Notes under the pieces: generated by a model
Told to the model about the DNA's origin: nothing
What the model saw: only the letters and a program-made list of their open reading frames with translations
Databases searched by the model: none
NCBI RefSeq assembly: GCF_001718315.1
Contig: NZ_CP013363.1
Coordinates: forward strand, 2,542,001-2,606,000
From: Burkholderia diffusa
GTDB taxonomy: Bacteria; Pseudomonadota; Gammaproteobacteria; Burkholderiales; Burkholderiaceae
Length of the DNA: 64,000 bases
Direction: 5' to 3'
Translations under genes and position numbers: made by a program
In this document: positions 44,553 to 52,380 of the stretch, piece after piece
How the letters are laid out: each line of letters opens with the position of its first letter
Numbering within the stretch: position 1 is the first letter of the stretch

Positions 44553-47500
44553 CTAAGTTGCGGGCAACGCGCCTTGGGGCAATCCCGGCGGAGGGCCACT
44601 ATCCGGCAGGTTGATCATGGACATCACTCCAGGACACCGGAAGGTCGTCAGCACGTCGCTTGTCAGCGGATTCGCGACAGTTCCCGCGCTCGTGATATCG
44701 AGTGCGGCTTCACGACCATCAAAGTTGAACGTCACCCGTGTGCGGCCCGGTGCGGCCGCCTCGACCACGTGACCTTTCCGGAGCAATCGTATCAGCGCCC
44801 ACGGTCCGTCCGCCGCGATCGTCGACGTGTCCGGTCGGATGCGCGGGCTCGCGGTGATCTCAGCGTGGACGCCACCACGCGGCCCCGGCCATGTAACGGT
44901 GAAAGGTACGACCGGGCCGTGTTGGTAGCTTGTTGTCTGACCGTCGATGTCGAACGACAGGGTCATGACCGTCGGGTCAAGTTCAGGGATTCGAATATCG
45001 GCCTTCCAGCTCAGTCGCCTACGATCGGGATCGGCGAAGAACATGTCGCGAATTGCCCTTGCATGTTCGAAGGGCTCGAGATCCGGGCCCTGCACGGGTT
45101 CGGTCGCGCCAGGCAGCGTCCGGTAGCGCCACGGCTTGGTGGCAGTGTCAACGAACGGCGCAAGCGTATGCGTGAAGAATTCGTCGATCACACCGCCCCG
45201 TGCGAACATGCGCTGGAAATCGTCAATGTTGACGTCGCGTTTGCTATCAGGCGAGAACGGGTAATTTCCTTCGACTGTCATTCGACAGGTGTCTGCGACT
45301 GCTGCCTGCATCTGCCGCGACAGTAGCTGGCCAATACCCCGATTCACCCCACGCGAGCCGTCAACAGCGAGTTGATACAAGACTGCCCGGAACGGCGCAG
45401 GCATCGTGTCAGCCGTCATCTTGAGCCTCGCGGCGCTGTCGCGCACCGGCGGCATATTGTTGTTCAGTAGCGCGTTGTCGGAAACCGTGAGCGTTGCGTA
45501 GTAGTCATTCAAGACCGTGGCGATCCCGTTCAAGCCGGCTCCGGTCGCCAGCGTCCGGGCCAACGGCGTATCCGGTCGCGCACCGGCATGGCCTGTCGTG
45601 ACTTCACGCAACGCAGCGAAACGACGATCGACCAACTCGCGTTCAACCTGGTCGGATGCCCGGGGTCCGAGTATCTTATCGGCTTTCTGGTTGACCGCCT
45701 CGGTCGCTTTTTCAAGGAAGGAACCGTCCAATTTCGACATCGGCTGCGTCAGCGTCGTTTCCCCTACCGCCGCTTGAGCAAGACGATTCAGTGGCGAATC
45801 AGGCGCAGCAAGAATCTGGAGCACCTTCAGGTTAAAGGCGAGACTCGTTCCGCTCACGACACGAACGTCGCTGAGAAATGCATCCCATTGTTGGGCGTAT
45901 TCGATCAGGTACTGACGCGTGATTGCCATCACCAGCACGTCGCCATCCGGGCCCGATACGTTCAACGGACCTGCCGGATTTTTCGGCGGATCGCCCAGTG
46001 TCCGGTGTCCCATGACCCACGCATCATCGTCAGTTGCCGCCCGGAGAAACGCTGGCAAGCGTTTGGCGAACACCGCCCGATAACCTTCCCGCGTGAAGAT
46101 TCCTGGCACGCCGCTGGATAACGGCGCTCCGCTGGCTCTCGTAAACACCACACCTGCTTGCGGCCCCACCACACGCAACAGCGAAAAGTCATCTGGCGCG
46201 TCTTGCAGCATCGTCTCCTTGGCGCGCTGATAAAGACGATCGATTGAAAGACTGCCATCGAGAAACGTACGTGCGCGCCGAATCAGCCCGTCGTTACGGG
46301 ACAGTGGCGACTGTACGACATGTCCTTCGGAAAACAGTCGCTCTACGTGGTCGATCATTGCGGCACGCCCACCAAACATCGCCGCAGAGTCGTATCGCGA
46401 CCAATCATCCAGCACCCACACCTTGACGTCGTTTGCGTTGAACCGTGCGCTGTCGTAGAACATCAAGTACACGCGTAACGCGTCGTAGGCGGCCTTCGCA
46501 TCACCGCGCGCCGCAGCGTCTTCAATAACATGCTCGACCCGGCGGACGATGTGCGGCAACAAAACCTGCTCCGACAGGGCCTCGTATACATGGCGACTGT
46601 CGGACTCGATCCTGTCAAGACGGTGCGTTCCGATACGTAGCGCAACATCGGAACCGGTGGCGAGACGCGCGGTGTCACGCAGCGTTTCGCTTGCACTGGC
46701 CAAGACCATCGGCACTCGCTCAGGATTGGCGGAAAGGTCGCTTCGCGCAAGCAAAGCAGTCAGTGTGCGTACCTTTTGTCCCAGCGTTGCAAGGGATGTC
46801 CGTTCTGCAACGAAGCTGTTCCAGAGATTCACGCACACCCCTGCAGCAATCAACCAGACGAGCGAGTGTCCCAGCCATCGCTGCAAGCGCATGCGATGCT
46901 CCCGGTTCGAGTTCGGGCGCGCGAGTCGCCTTTCGCGAAATATGACCCCGGACAACAGATCGCGCAGGAAGTAGCTGATTTCACTACGCTCCCCTCGTCG
47001 GGTACTCGGCTGCGCCCCGGATGCGTCGATCATGCGCTGCAACAGCGTCTTGCGATCGGCGACGACCTGCTGGCCGGTCTGCGCCGCGCTCGTCAGGTAG
47101 AGGCCGCGGAACATCGCATGTGGGACCGCGGACGCATCATTACCGCTTCTGGCGAACACATGCTCGATCAGGTCGATCAGCGGGTTCGTGAGGGCCGCAA
47201 ACGCCTCTGGCAACATCGCCAGATGGCGACGACGAGTCGGATCGGTTTCACTTCGAAGCAGACCGCTCACGCCATCGGCGAGACGCGTTGTCAGCAGATT
47301 CAGCTCCGTCCGGATTGCGTCGACCACCTGCACATCCGGGTCGGACCGCAACGTCACACCCCATATCTGCCCGCGCTCCGACTCCAAAGACGAAGCGAAA
47401 TAGTCAGTGAAGCCAGGAAGCCGGTCCATCTTCGTGACAATCAGCCAGACGGGGAAGCCAGTTCCGAACTCGGCGTGCATTTCCTCTAGACGCGCCCGCA

Positions 47501-48491
47501 ATGCACCGCTCTCCATCGCACGTACGTCGGGATCGGTGTGCGTCAAGGCAGCGACATTGATCGTCAGTAGCACGCCGTTCATCGGCAAACGAGGCCGGAT
47601 ACGACGAAGCAACCGAAGAAACCCTTTCCACTCCGCCGCATCGGTCCGCTCTCGAATAGCGCTCATGCCAGCCTGCGGCTTGCTATGTTTCCCCTCATTG
47701 GGCGTACCCGACGACTCCACCGTCAGCGAGTAGCGCGACGTGCCGTGTTGTACGTAGTGACCCGTCGTATCAATCAGCACCGCGTCATTGGTCAACCACC
47801 AACCCGGCAACGCGCGAGCGTCATTGGGTGCGAGCGAGTGCTGAAGTTGTACGTCGAGCGGGAACGCCAGGCCCGCGTTAAGCAGCGCCGTGGTCTTGCC
47901 TGTACCTTTCGAACCCAACACGAGATACCACGGCACATCGTAGAGATACGCCGAGTCTCGAAACAGCCTCGACAGCCGTCGGGGGCCCCCGCGCCGGGCT
48001 TTCAACTGCATGATCGCTACGCGGGCCATGTCTTCGATCTCCGCCAGACGTGACGCAGCCAACGGCCGGGCACCACGCTTACCGAGTCGGAGCAAACGTC
48101 GGAGCTGATTCGGATCTCGGCGCATACGCGTCCACGACCGAATCGACATGGCGACGGCATAAACGAGCACGATGCCGGCCATTGCCAGAATGCGAGCCGT
48201 CATGGAAGCAAACAGCGGCTTGCCGGCCAACGTCAGGAGTGGAAAGGCATGCCAGATCGCAAGACAGAGCAGCGCAGCGATCACGATGCCCGTCGACCAG
48301 TCGATCAACCACAGGACCCATGCGGCGAGCAGCAGGGCAATCAAAGTCAGTCGAATGTCGATCGATGCGAACGGCTTCAGCCCACCGAAACTCACCAGCG
48401 GCCCCGCAAACCAGATCGCGACGGCAGCTACGACAACCGTCAGGACTACCCAGAGATGGCGCGAACGTAGAAACGAAAGGATCTTCTTCAT
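44553..48491 (-). CDS. tssM: Type VI secretion membrane-complex protein TssM (IcmF)
   Basis: This 1312-residue inner-membrane protein forms the trans-envelope channel with TssL and TssJ. Membrane segments lie at about 11-30, 47-64 and 100-117. The cytoplasmic NTPase-like domain has Walker A GSKGTGKT at 193-200 and LIDTTGHYV as the Walker B region. A further membrane segment (LVWLIAAGVCVNLW) leads to the long periplasmic part, which ends in the IcmF/DUF1215-like C-terminal domain (FDIDGQTTSYQHGPVVPFTVTWPGP). The start MKKILSFL (48491) lies 28 bp after the tssL stop. Length and domain order are normal, so it seems intact. No tssJ, tssK or sheath genes are nearby. Confidence 0.94.
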   Translation of the reverse strand: MKKILSFLRSRHLWVVLTVVVAAVAIWFAGPLVSFGGLKPFASIDIRLTLIALLLAAWVLWLIDWSTGIVIAALLCLAIWHAFPLLTLAGKPLFASMTARILAMAGIVLVYAVAMSIRSWTRMRRDPNQLRRLLRLGKRGARPLAASRLAEIEDMARVAIMQLKARRGGPRRLSRLFRDSAYLYDVPWYLVLGSKGTGKTTALLNAGLAFPLDVQLQHSLAPNDARALPGWWLTNDAVLIDTTGHYVQHGTSRYSLTVESSGTPNEGKHSKPQAGMSAIRERTDAAEWKGFLRLLRRIRPRLPMNGVLLTINVAALTHTDPDVRAMESGALRARLEEMHAEFGTGFPVWLIVTKMDRLPGFTDYFASSLESERGQIWGVTLRSDPDVQVVDAIRTELNLLTTRLADGVSGLLRSETDPTRRRHLAMLPEAFAALTNPLIDLIEHVFARSGNDASAVPHAMFRGLYLTSAAQTGQQVVADRKTLLQRMIDASGAQPSTRRGERSEISYFLRDLLSGVIFRERRLARPNSNREHRMRLQRWLGHSLVWLIAAGVCVNLWNSFVAERTSLATLGQKVRTLTALLARSDLSANPERVPMVLASASETLRDTARLATGSDVALRIGTHRLDRIESDSRHVYEALSEQVLLPHIVRRVEHVIEDAAARGDAKAAYDALRVYLMFYDSARFNANDVKVWVLDDWSRYDSAAMFGGRAAMIDHVERLFSEGHVVQSPLSRNDGLIRRARTFLDGSLSIDRLYQRAKETMLQDAPDDFSLLRVVGPQAGVVFTRASGAPLSSGVPGIFTREGYRAVFAKRLPAFLRAATDDDAWVMGHRTLGDPPKNPAGPLNVSGPDGDVLVMAITRQYLIEYAQQWDAFLSDVRVVSGTSLAFNLKVLQILAAPDSPLNRLAQAAVGETTLTQPMSKLDGSFLEKATEAVNQKADKILGPRASDQVERELVDRRFAALREVTTGHAGARPDTPLARTLATGAGLNGIATVLNDYYATLTVSDNALLNNNMPPVRDSAARLKMTADTMPAPFRAVLYQLAVDGSRGVNRGIGQLLSRQMQAAVADTCRMTVEGNYPFSPDSKRDVNIDDFQRMFARGGVIDEFFTHTLAPFVDTATKPWRYRTLPGATEPVQGPDLEPFEHARAIRDMFFADPDRRRLSWKADIRIPELDPTVMTLSFDIDGQTTSYQHGPVVPFTVTWPGPRGGVHAEITASPRIRPDTSTIAADGPWALIRLLRKGHVVEAAAPGRTRVTFNFDGREAALDITSAGTVANPLTSDVLTTFRCPGVMSMINLPDSGPPPGLPQGALPAT

Positions 48492-48519
48492 GTGTGCCGT
48501 GAATAGCGTGCAGTCCGCG

Positions 48520-49443
48520 CTACTGAGCTGGACCGGCCGCCGGTGGATCGATCGCGTTGCGTGGCGCGACACGCGTAATGTCGGAGAGTTGTTGCCGCAC
48601 GCTATCCGCTTGGGTGCCCAACTCGATGCGGCAAAAGGCATAGAATGCGCAGAGCATCACTGACAGCAACACCACCGACATCCATACCGGAATTTCGAAA
48701 TGGGAAACCTGCTGAGTCGTTTCGGCAAATTGCGCGTGGGGCGAAAGCGCGTCCGGGACAGGTGGGAGATGTACGGCAATCGCGTTGTAAATTCGCTCTC
48801 GTACACGGTCGTGCGCGCCGAACGTCCTGCCACGCAGATACCGACCTTCAAACCCCAGGCTGAAAATCCTGTAGATCACTTCGAGCAACGGCCAGCGGTT
48901 GGCGTCGTCTTGCAACAAGCGCAGTGACAGCGCATATATCTTCGAACCGCCCTGGTTGTCTTCTCCGATACGCTGAGTCAGCGCTCCGGCAGCCCATGCG
49001 ACACTCCCCGACGTGTCGCCTCGCGCCGCGAGTACGCGCATCGCAGCTTCGTCCAGCGCCGTACACAGGCAATATCGTGCGCCAATCATGTGTTCTTCGC
49101 GAATGTTAGCCCGCACACATAGGCGCTCGAACGCGCGAACCTCGTCCATTATCAGGTCGCGTAAGCGTTCGTCATGGCCGATGTCGATTAACGCAGGGAT
49201 ATCCACCAACGCTCGAAGAAGTACTCTGCTTGCCTCGAGCAAGGTATTACGATGGCCAAGTACCGCAGCCAGTCTCGCCTGCTCGTCTTCCGGCGGCGAA
49301 AGCGGCCCCAATGGACGGCTACGGCGCGAACTGGATCGCTGCCCCGTGTTCTTGCGGGAGAGAAAGGTGCCGTTGGGTCGTCGAGGTGGTGTGAACGCAC
49401 GTCGGGCCGACAGGATTTTGGGCGCGTTAGCGGATTGGGTCAT
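48520..49443 (-). CDS. tssL: Type VI secretion protein TssL (DotU family)
   Basis: This 307-residue protein has a basic, Pro/Arg-rich N-terminal extension of about 60 residues and then the DotU domain (LIMDEVRAFERLCVRANIREEHMIGARYCLCTALDEAAM, YRIFSLGFEGRYLRGR). A single C-terminal membrane anchor follows (PVWMSVVLLSVMLCAFYAFC). There is no OmpA-like peptidoglycan domain. The start codon has no Shine-Dalgarno; the bases just before it read ACCTCC in the transcript, the opposite polarity, so initiation may be weak or depend on coupling to the PAAR gene 50 bp upstream. It pairs with TssM in the T6SS membrane complex. Confidence 0.92.
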   Translation of the reverse strand: MTQSANAPKILSARRAFTPPRRPNGTFLSRKNTGQRSSSRRSRPLGPLSPPEDEQARLAAVLGHRNTLLEASRVLLRALVDIPALIDIGHDERLRDLIMDEVRAFERLCVRANIREEHMIGARYCLCTALDEAAMRVLAARGDTSGSVAWAAGALTQRIGEDNQGGSKIYALSLRLLQDDANRWPLLEVIYRIFSLGFEGRYLRGRTFGAHDRVRERIYNAIAVHLPPVPDALSPHAQFAETTQQVSHFEIPVWMSVVLLSVMLCAFYAFCRIELGTQADSVRQQLSDITRVAPRNAIDPPAAGPAQ

Positions 49444-49470
49444 GCGGAGGTGAACTCAAAAGTCGACGCA

Positions 49471-49485
49471 TTATGTTCAACATAA
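49471..49485. repeat. 15-bp palindrome between PAAR and tssL genes
   Basis: TTATGTT (49471-49477), one C, then AACATAA (49479-49485) form a perfect inverted repeat in the 50-bp gap. It could be a regulator site for tssL-tssM; too short and AT-rich for an efficient terminator. Confidence 0.35.
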
Positions 49486-49493
49486 GCCGAAGA

Positions 49494-49748
49494 TCAAACC
49501 GTAGGGCCGCCGTCCGACACGATCAGAGTCGCACCGCAACTCGTGCCGCTGCCATGATGAGCAATTTGACGCCCGTTGATCGTGCCGAAGCCGCCGTGTG
49601 TAATGACACCCCGGCCATGTAACGGGCACGACACGGAATCGCCTACGCACGCGGCGATGCGTCCGTTGATCGCGACACCCGCATTAGCCGATGTGACTTC
49701 ACCGCCGTGGGTAGTCAATGTGCCAAGAGTTGCGACGAATGATTGCAT
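49494..49748 (-). CDS. PAAR-domain spike-tip protein
   Basis: This 84-residue protein is a single PAAR domain, the sharpening cone that sits on a VgrG spike. The repeats of the fold can be read in GTLTTHGGEVTSANAGVAINGR, ACVGDSVSCPLHGRGVITHGG and GRQIAHHGSGTSCGATLIVSDG, with His and Cys residues that bind zinc in known PAAR tips. AAAGGA precedes the ATG. It lies between the orphan Rhs tip/immunity genes and tssL, and is the likely cap of the VgrG-Rhs fusion encoded upstream. Confidence 0.93.
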   Translation of the reverse strand: MQSFVATLGTLTTHGGEVTSANAGVAINGRIAACVGDSVSCPLHGRGVITHGGFGTINGRQIAHHGSGTSCGATLIVSDGGPTV

Positions 49749-49852
49749 TCAAAAAAGTCCTTTAGAACGATATCTCAATGTAGTTAGCATGCTTCCACGC
49801 AAAATTCTGCGTGTTCCGCACTATAGCCCCCTTATTTCAAGAAAACGAAAAC

Positions 49853-50029
49853 TCATGCATCCCTTCCAAACCTCTCGGCCACCAACCTTATAACCAACGC
49901 ACACAAAACATAAATCCCCACAAAATAAGCCGAGTCCAATATATTCTTCAACCACCAATATGGCAAAACACCGACCAACACCAAAACGCAATAAATATTC
50001 ACTTTGCTGAATTTTTTATCGAATCTCAA
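49853..50029 (-). CDS. Small membrane protein, probable immunity protein of the orphan Rhs tip
   Basis: This 58-residue reading frame starts at TTG (50029), overlaps the stop codon of the orphan Rhs tip by 4 bp (TTGA), and has GGAGG 4 bases upstream. These signs of coupled translation make it a real gene despite its size. The product has two hydrophobic segments, NIYCVLVLVGVLPYWWL and AYFVGIYVLCALVIRLVA, with a basic start (RFDKKFSK) and end. An inner-membrane immunity protein is inferred from position directly after a toxin tip. I do not recognise the family. The base composition is much more AT-rich than the chromosome around it. Confidence 0.65.
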   Translation of the reverse strand: MRFDKKFSKVNIYCVLVLVGVLPYWWLKNILDSAYFVGIYVLCALVIRLVAERFGRDA

Positions 50030-51285
50030 TCGACCTCCTCATCGCAATCCTCTGCTGCGGGACATCCTGCAATTCCCTTCATAACGGCCTTCCCACCCTG
50101 CATTACGCCTTGAAGTTTAACTTGGCTCAGAATTTCCGATTTGTGCGCATCAATCCTATTATTAAGCCTCTGAACTTTAGAAGCGCTACGCGCAGACTTG
50201 AGCTGACCAGTGAGAATACGTACCGCCTTTACCGACCTAATAGACTTCCCGATAGAAGCACTCATCCCGGGCAAAATTGCCGAAAACGCACCAGAAATTG
50301 CCATATCAGCAACGTCCAAGCACTTCCAATTCACTTTTCCCGTAAAAACCTTCTGCTTTGCAAGTTGAACGCTAGCGTCGACGGCAGCCCCACCCAGTGC
50401 TCTCCCGGCAAAGAGTGCCACCGGTATAAGAAACGCGAATGCCCCACTCGGATCGATTTTATTGATGGGATCTCGGTCAGTGTATGAATAGTGATTTGAC
50501 CCGCCAAGCAATCCAATCGGGTCTTGGCTAACGTAACGCCCGGTTTCGGCTTCGTAGTATCGCAACCGGTTGTAATGCAGCCCCGACTCTTCATCGTAGT
50601 ACTGCCCCGGAAACCGTATCGGATTGTCAACGCCGTGTGCCAGCCTGCTGGTCGTCCACCCATACGCACTCAGATCCACCGCCCACACCACCTCTCGCTG
50701 TTCGTCATACAACTCCTGCGGTGTCCCCAGGTGATCCGTTACGTAATGCCATGCCTGCCCATCCGCCAGCCGCGTCAACGGCCCTTCGTGATCCGGATGC
50801 GGCACGTATGTCACCGCCCGATCCTCATGCGACGTGCGCCCCGTCCTCACCTCCTGCATCATCCAGTCGCCGTCCCACATGAACAGCGTCGTCTGGCGCG
50901 CCCCGTCCGCTTGCGTGTGGTGCTTCGCCACCCGCCGACCCAGCGCGTCGTATTCGTATTCGCTCCTCGCACCATCCGCGTGTTCGATCGCGATCAGTTG
51001 ATGGCCGCCGTCGTACCGATACTTCGTCACTTCCGGTGCGGCCATCGGTTCCTCGTACTTCGGCGTGCCCGTCAGCACTTCCATCACCCGCAACAGGTTG
51101 TCCGTCCCGCGCTGGCTACGCTTCTCCGCTTCCGTCAGCTCCGGCTTCGGCGGCAACGGCACCGTCCGCGCGATGCGGTTGCCATGCCCGTCGTACGTAA
51201 AGTCCACCGGGCGATCCGGCCTCGCCTGCGGCGCAAACCGCAACAAGCGATCCCCGCTCGCCTTCCACGCCTGTATGCCGTTCAA
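50026..51285 (-). CDS. Orphan (displaced) Rhs core fragment with alternative C-terminal tip
   Basis: This frame of about 419 codons (TTG at 51285) lacks the VgrG and most of the Rhs barrel. Its first 240 residues nearly repeat the end of the core of the main VgrG-Rhs protein (KASGDRLLRFAPQARPDRPVDFTYDGHGNRIAR onward, to RFPGQYYDEESGLHYNR). It then carries the core-closing motif QDPIGLLGG and DPSGA, 24 residues apart Asp to Asp. The new tip of about 138 residues is unrelated to the main one (LIPVALFAGRALGG, NWKCLDVADMAISG, a basic helix region ending PAAEDCDEEVD). The tip's activity is not recognised. Alone it is probably not secreted; it looks like a stored cassette. A small immunity-like gene overlaps its end. 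Confidence 0.85.
   Translation of the reverse strand: MNGIQAWKASGDRLLRFAPQARPDRPVDFTYDGHGNRIARTVPLPPKPELTEAEKRSQRGTDNLLRVMEVLTGTPKYEEPMAAPEVTKYRYDGGHQLIAIEHADGARSEYEYDALGRRVAKHHTQADGARQTTLFMWDGDWMMQEVRTGRTSHEDRAVTYVPHPDHEGPLTRLADGQAWHYVTDHLGTPQELYDEQREVVWAVDLSAYGWTTSRLAHGVDNPIRFPGQYYDEESGLHYNRLRYYEAETGRYVSQDPIGLLGGSNHYSYTDRDPINKIDPSGAFAFLIPVALFAGRALGGAAVDASVQLAKQKVFTGKVNWKCLDVADMAISGAFSAILPGMSASIGKSIRSVKAVRILTGQLKSARSASKVQRLNNRIDAHKSEILSQVKLQGVMQGGKAVMKGIAGCPAAEDCDEEVD
50564..51273 (-). repeat. Rhs core direct repeat, copy in orphan fragment
   Basis: This 710-bp segment is collinear, without any indel, with 53034-53743 in the main VgrG-Rhs gene; I count six mismatches. It lies exactly 2470 bp from the other copy in the same orientation and keeps the same reading frame relative to the protein. 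Confidence 0.95.
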
Positions 51286-51412
51286 GAGATCGTCAAAATC
51301 TGGTCCACATCTACATTACCCACTCAAATTACCCCTTCTCTCGAATCCGTCCAGAACGCTTCATTCCGCTTTGCGCAGATCATCCTAGCCCCCTCACACC
51401 GTCACAAATTTA

Positions 51413-51625
51413 TTAATAACACTTACACGTGTAGTTTGCCGCTGTATTTCTTGTTGAATTCGGAAACGGCGCCTCCAAAACACCGAACATGCCACGCCTC
51501 GAACATTCGTCAACGCACATTTTTGTTTTCTCATTTATAGTTGGCTCACTGCACTTAGCCAAAAAAAATAATCCCACAAGAAGCACTAACAAAGCATATC
51601 CAATTACTTTACAAAACACTCTCAC
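51413..51625 (-). CDS. Small membrane protein, possible third immunity protein or relic
   Basis: This 70-residue frame has one membrane segment (VIGYALLVLLVGLFFLAKC) and then a Cys-rich outside part (MCVDECSRRG ... YTCKCY). It may be read from GTG at 51625, whose bases overlap the stop codon of the frame before it (GTGA), or from ATG at 51646 (77 residues) or GTG at 51715 (100). The Cys-rich end suggests a periplasmic domain. It sits between the immunity gene of the main Rhs tip and the orphan Rhs tip, so it may be the immunity gene of an older, lost tip. No family recognised. Confidence 0.45.
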   Translation of the reverse strand: MRVFCKVIGYALLVLLVGLFFLAKCSEPTINEKTKMCVDECSRRGMFGVLEAPFPNSTRNTAANYTCKCY

Positions 51626-51816
51626 CTCAACCTCACTTTTGAGCATACAAATTTTCTTCTGTCCATCCCCTTTACCGAAAACGACTGCGGCAAACTTTTT
51701 GACCTTTCTTTGCACGTTAGATTTGAATTATCGGTTGCCGACCGATTCAGCAATGCATCATCTTCGTAGTACCCTGACGCACAATAGGTTTCCGGCTCCC
51801 TCCATGGAAAATTCAC
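51622..51816 (-). CDS. Hypothetical short frame, possible remnant of an older Rhs tip
   Basis: This 64-codon frame (GTG at 51816) has a Cys-containing sequence (FPWREPETYCASGYYEDD, NSNLTCKERSKSLPQSF, RRKFVCSKVRLR) without a membrane segment. Its stop codon overlaps a GTG that may start the next frame. It stays open upstream to about 51863, so it could be the tail of a degraded gene. Its place between two immunity-like genes fits a tip remnant, but this is weak and I recognise no family. Confidence 0.3.
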   Translation of the reverse strand: MNFPWREPETYCASGYYEDDALLNRSATDNSNLTCKERSKSLPQSFSVKGMDRRKFVCSKVRLR

Positions 51817-51924
51817 ACCGCCACTGATCAGAACTGCTTCGCGCGTCCACCGGATTGATGGTTTTCATCGAATTGCCCCGCGCAATGCTCACTACCCGTA
51901 TCGTGTAGTCCACTACATACACGC

Positions 51925-52380
51925 TCAAACTCGGCTCTCTACAAACCGGACAACCCTATCCAAGTCCTTCTGACCATATAATTTCGCATTTGACACCACA
52001 TTGCCGAACTCAGTGACAAACACCAATCTAAACATCGGCTCAAACCTATCCGTATACTTCTCCATCCCCGCCTCCAACCTCACGCCAATTAATTCAGGAA
52101 TTGAAATTTGCCTGGCAAAAAACATAGTCCTAACAACAATCACATCATTGCGCAAAATAATTAAATTTCTTCTTATATAAACAAATAAAACAACCTCAAT
52201 CGCACACGACAGCATCAAGAATTTATGCGCTTGCCAACCACCAACAAACAAGACACATAGAAGAGCAATTATCAATGGCCCTCCTCCGACAAAAACCATT
52301 AAGAAAATATATGCCGACCGATCCGGCGCTATTTCCCAAAAAAAATCGTCAGTAGCACTTCTTTGGACATGCCTCTGCAT
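51925..52380 (-). CDS. Membrane protein, probable immunity protein of the VgrG-Rhs tip
   Basis: This 151-residue protein starts at 52380 and overlaps the end of the VgrG-Rhs gene by 32 bp in another frame, as Rhs immunity genes often do. It has two membrane segments (AYIFLMVFVGGGPLIIALLCVLFV, about 20-43, and HKFLMLSCAIEVVLFVYI, about 49-66) and a cytoplasmic PH-like end (LRNDVIVVRTMFFARQISIPELIGVRLE ... LDRVVRFVESRV). Membrane immunity proteins usually guard against pore-forming or periplasmic toxins. It is AT-rich compared with the core Rhs sequence, a sign of separate origin. The immunity role is inferred from position; I recognise no named family. Confidence 0.75.
   Translation of the reverse strand: MQRHVQRSATDDFFWEIAPDRSAYIFLMVFVGGGPLIIALLCVLFVGGWQAHKFLMLSCAIEVVLFVYIRRNLIILRNDVIVVRTMFFARQISIPELIGVRLEAGMEKYTDRFEPMFRLVFVTEFGNVVSNAKLYGQKDLDRVVRFVESRV

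Noticed and set aside
51758..51868. A 36-codon minus frame (MKTINPVDAR...) near the first immunity gene, considered as an insertion-sequence or Rhs fragment
   Set aside because: Too short, overlapped by another frame, and I cannot tie it to any family.
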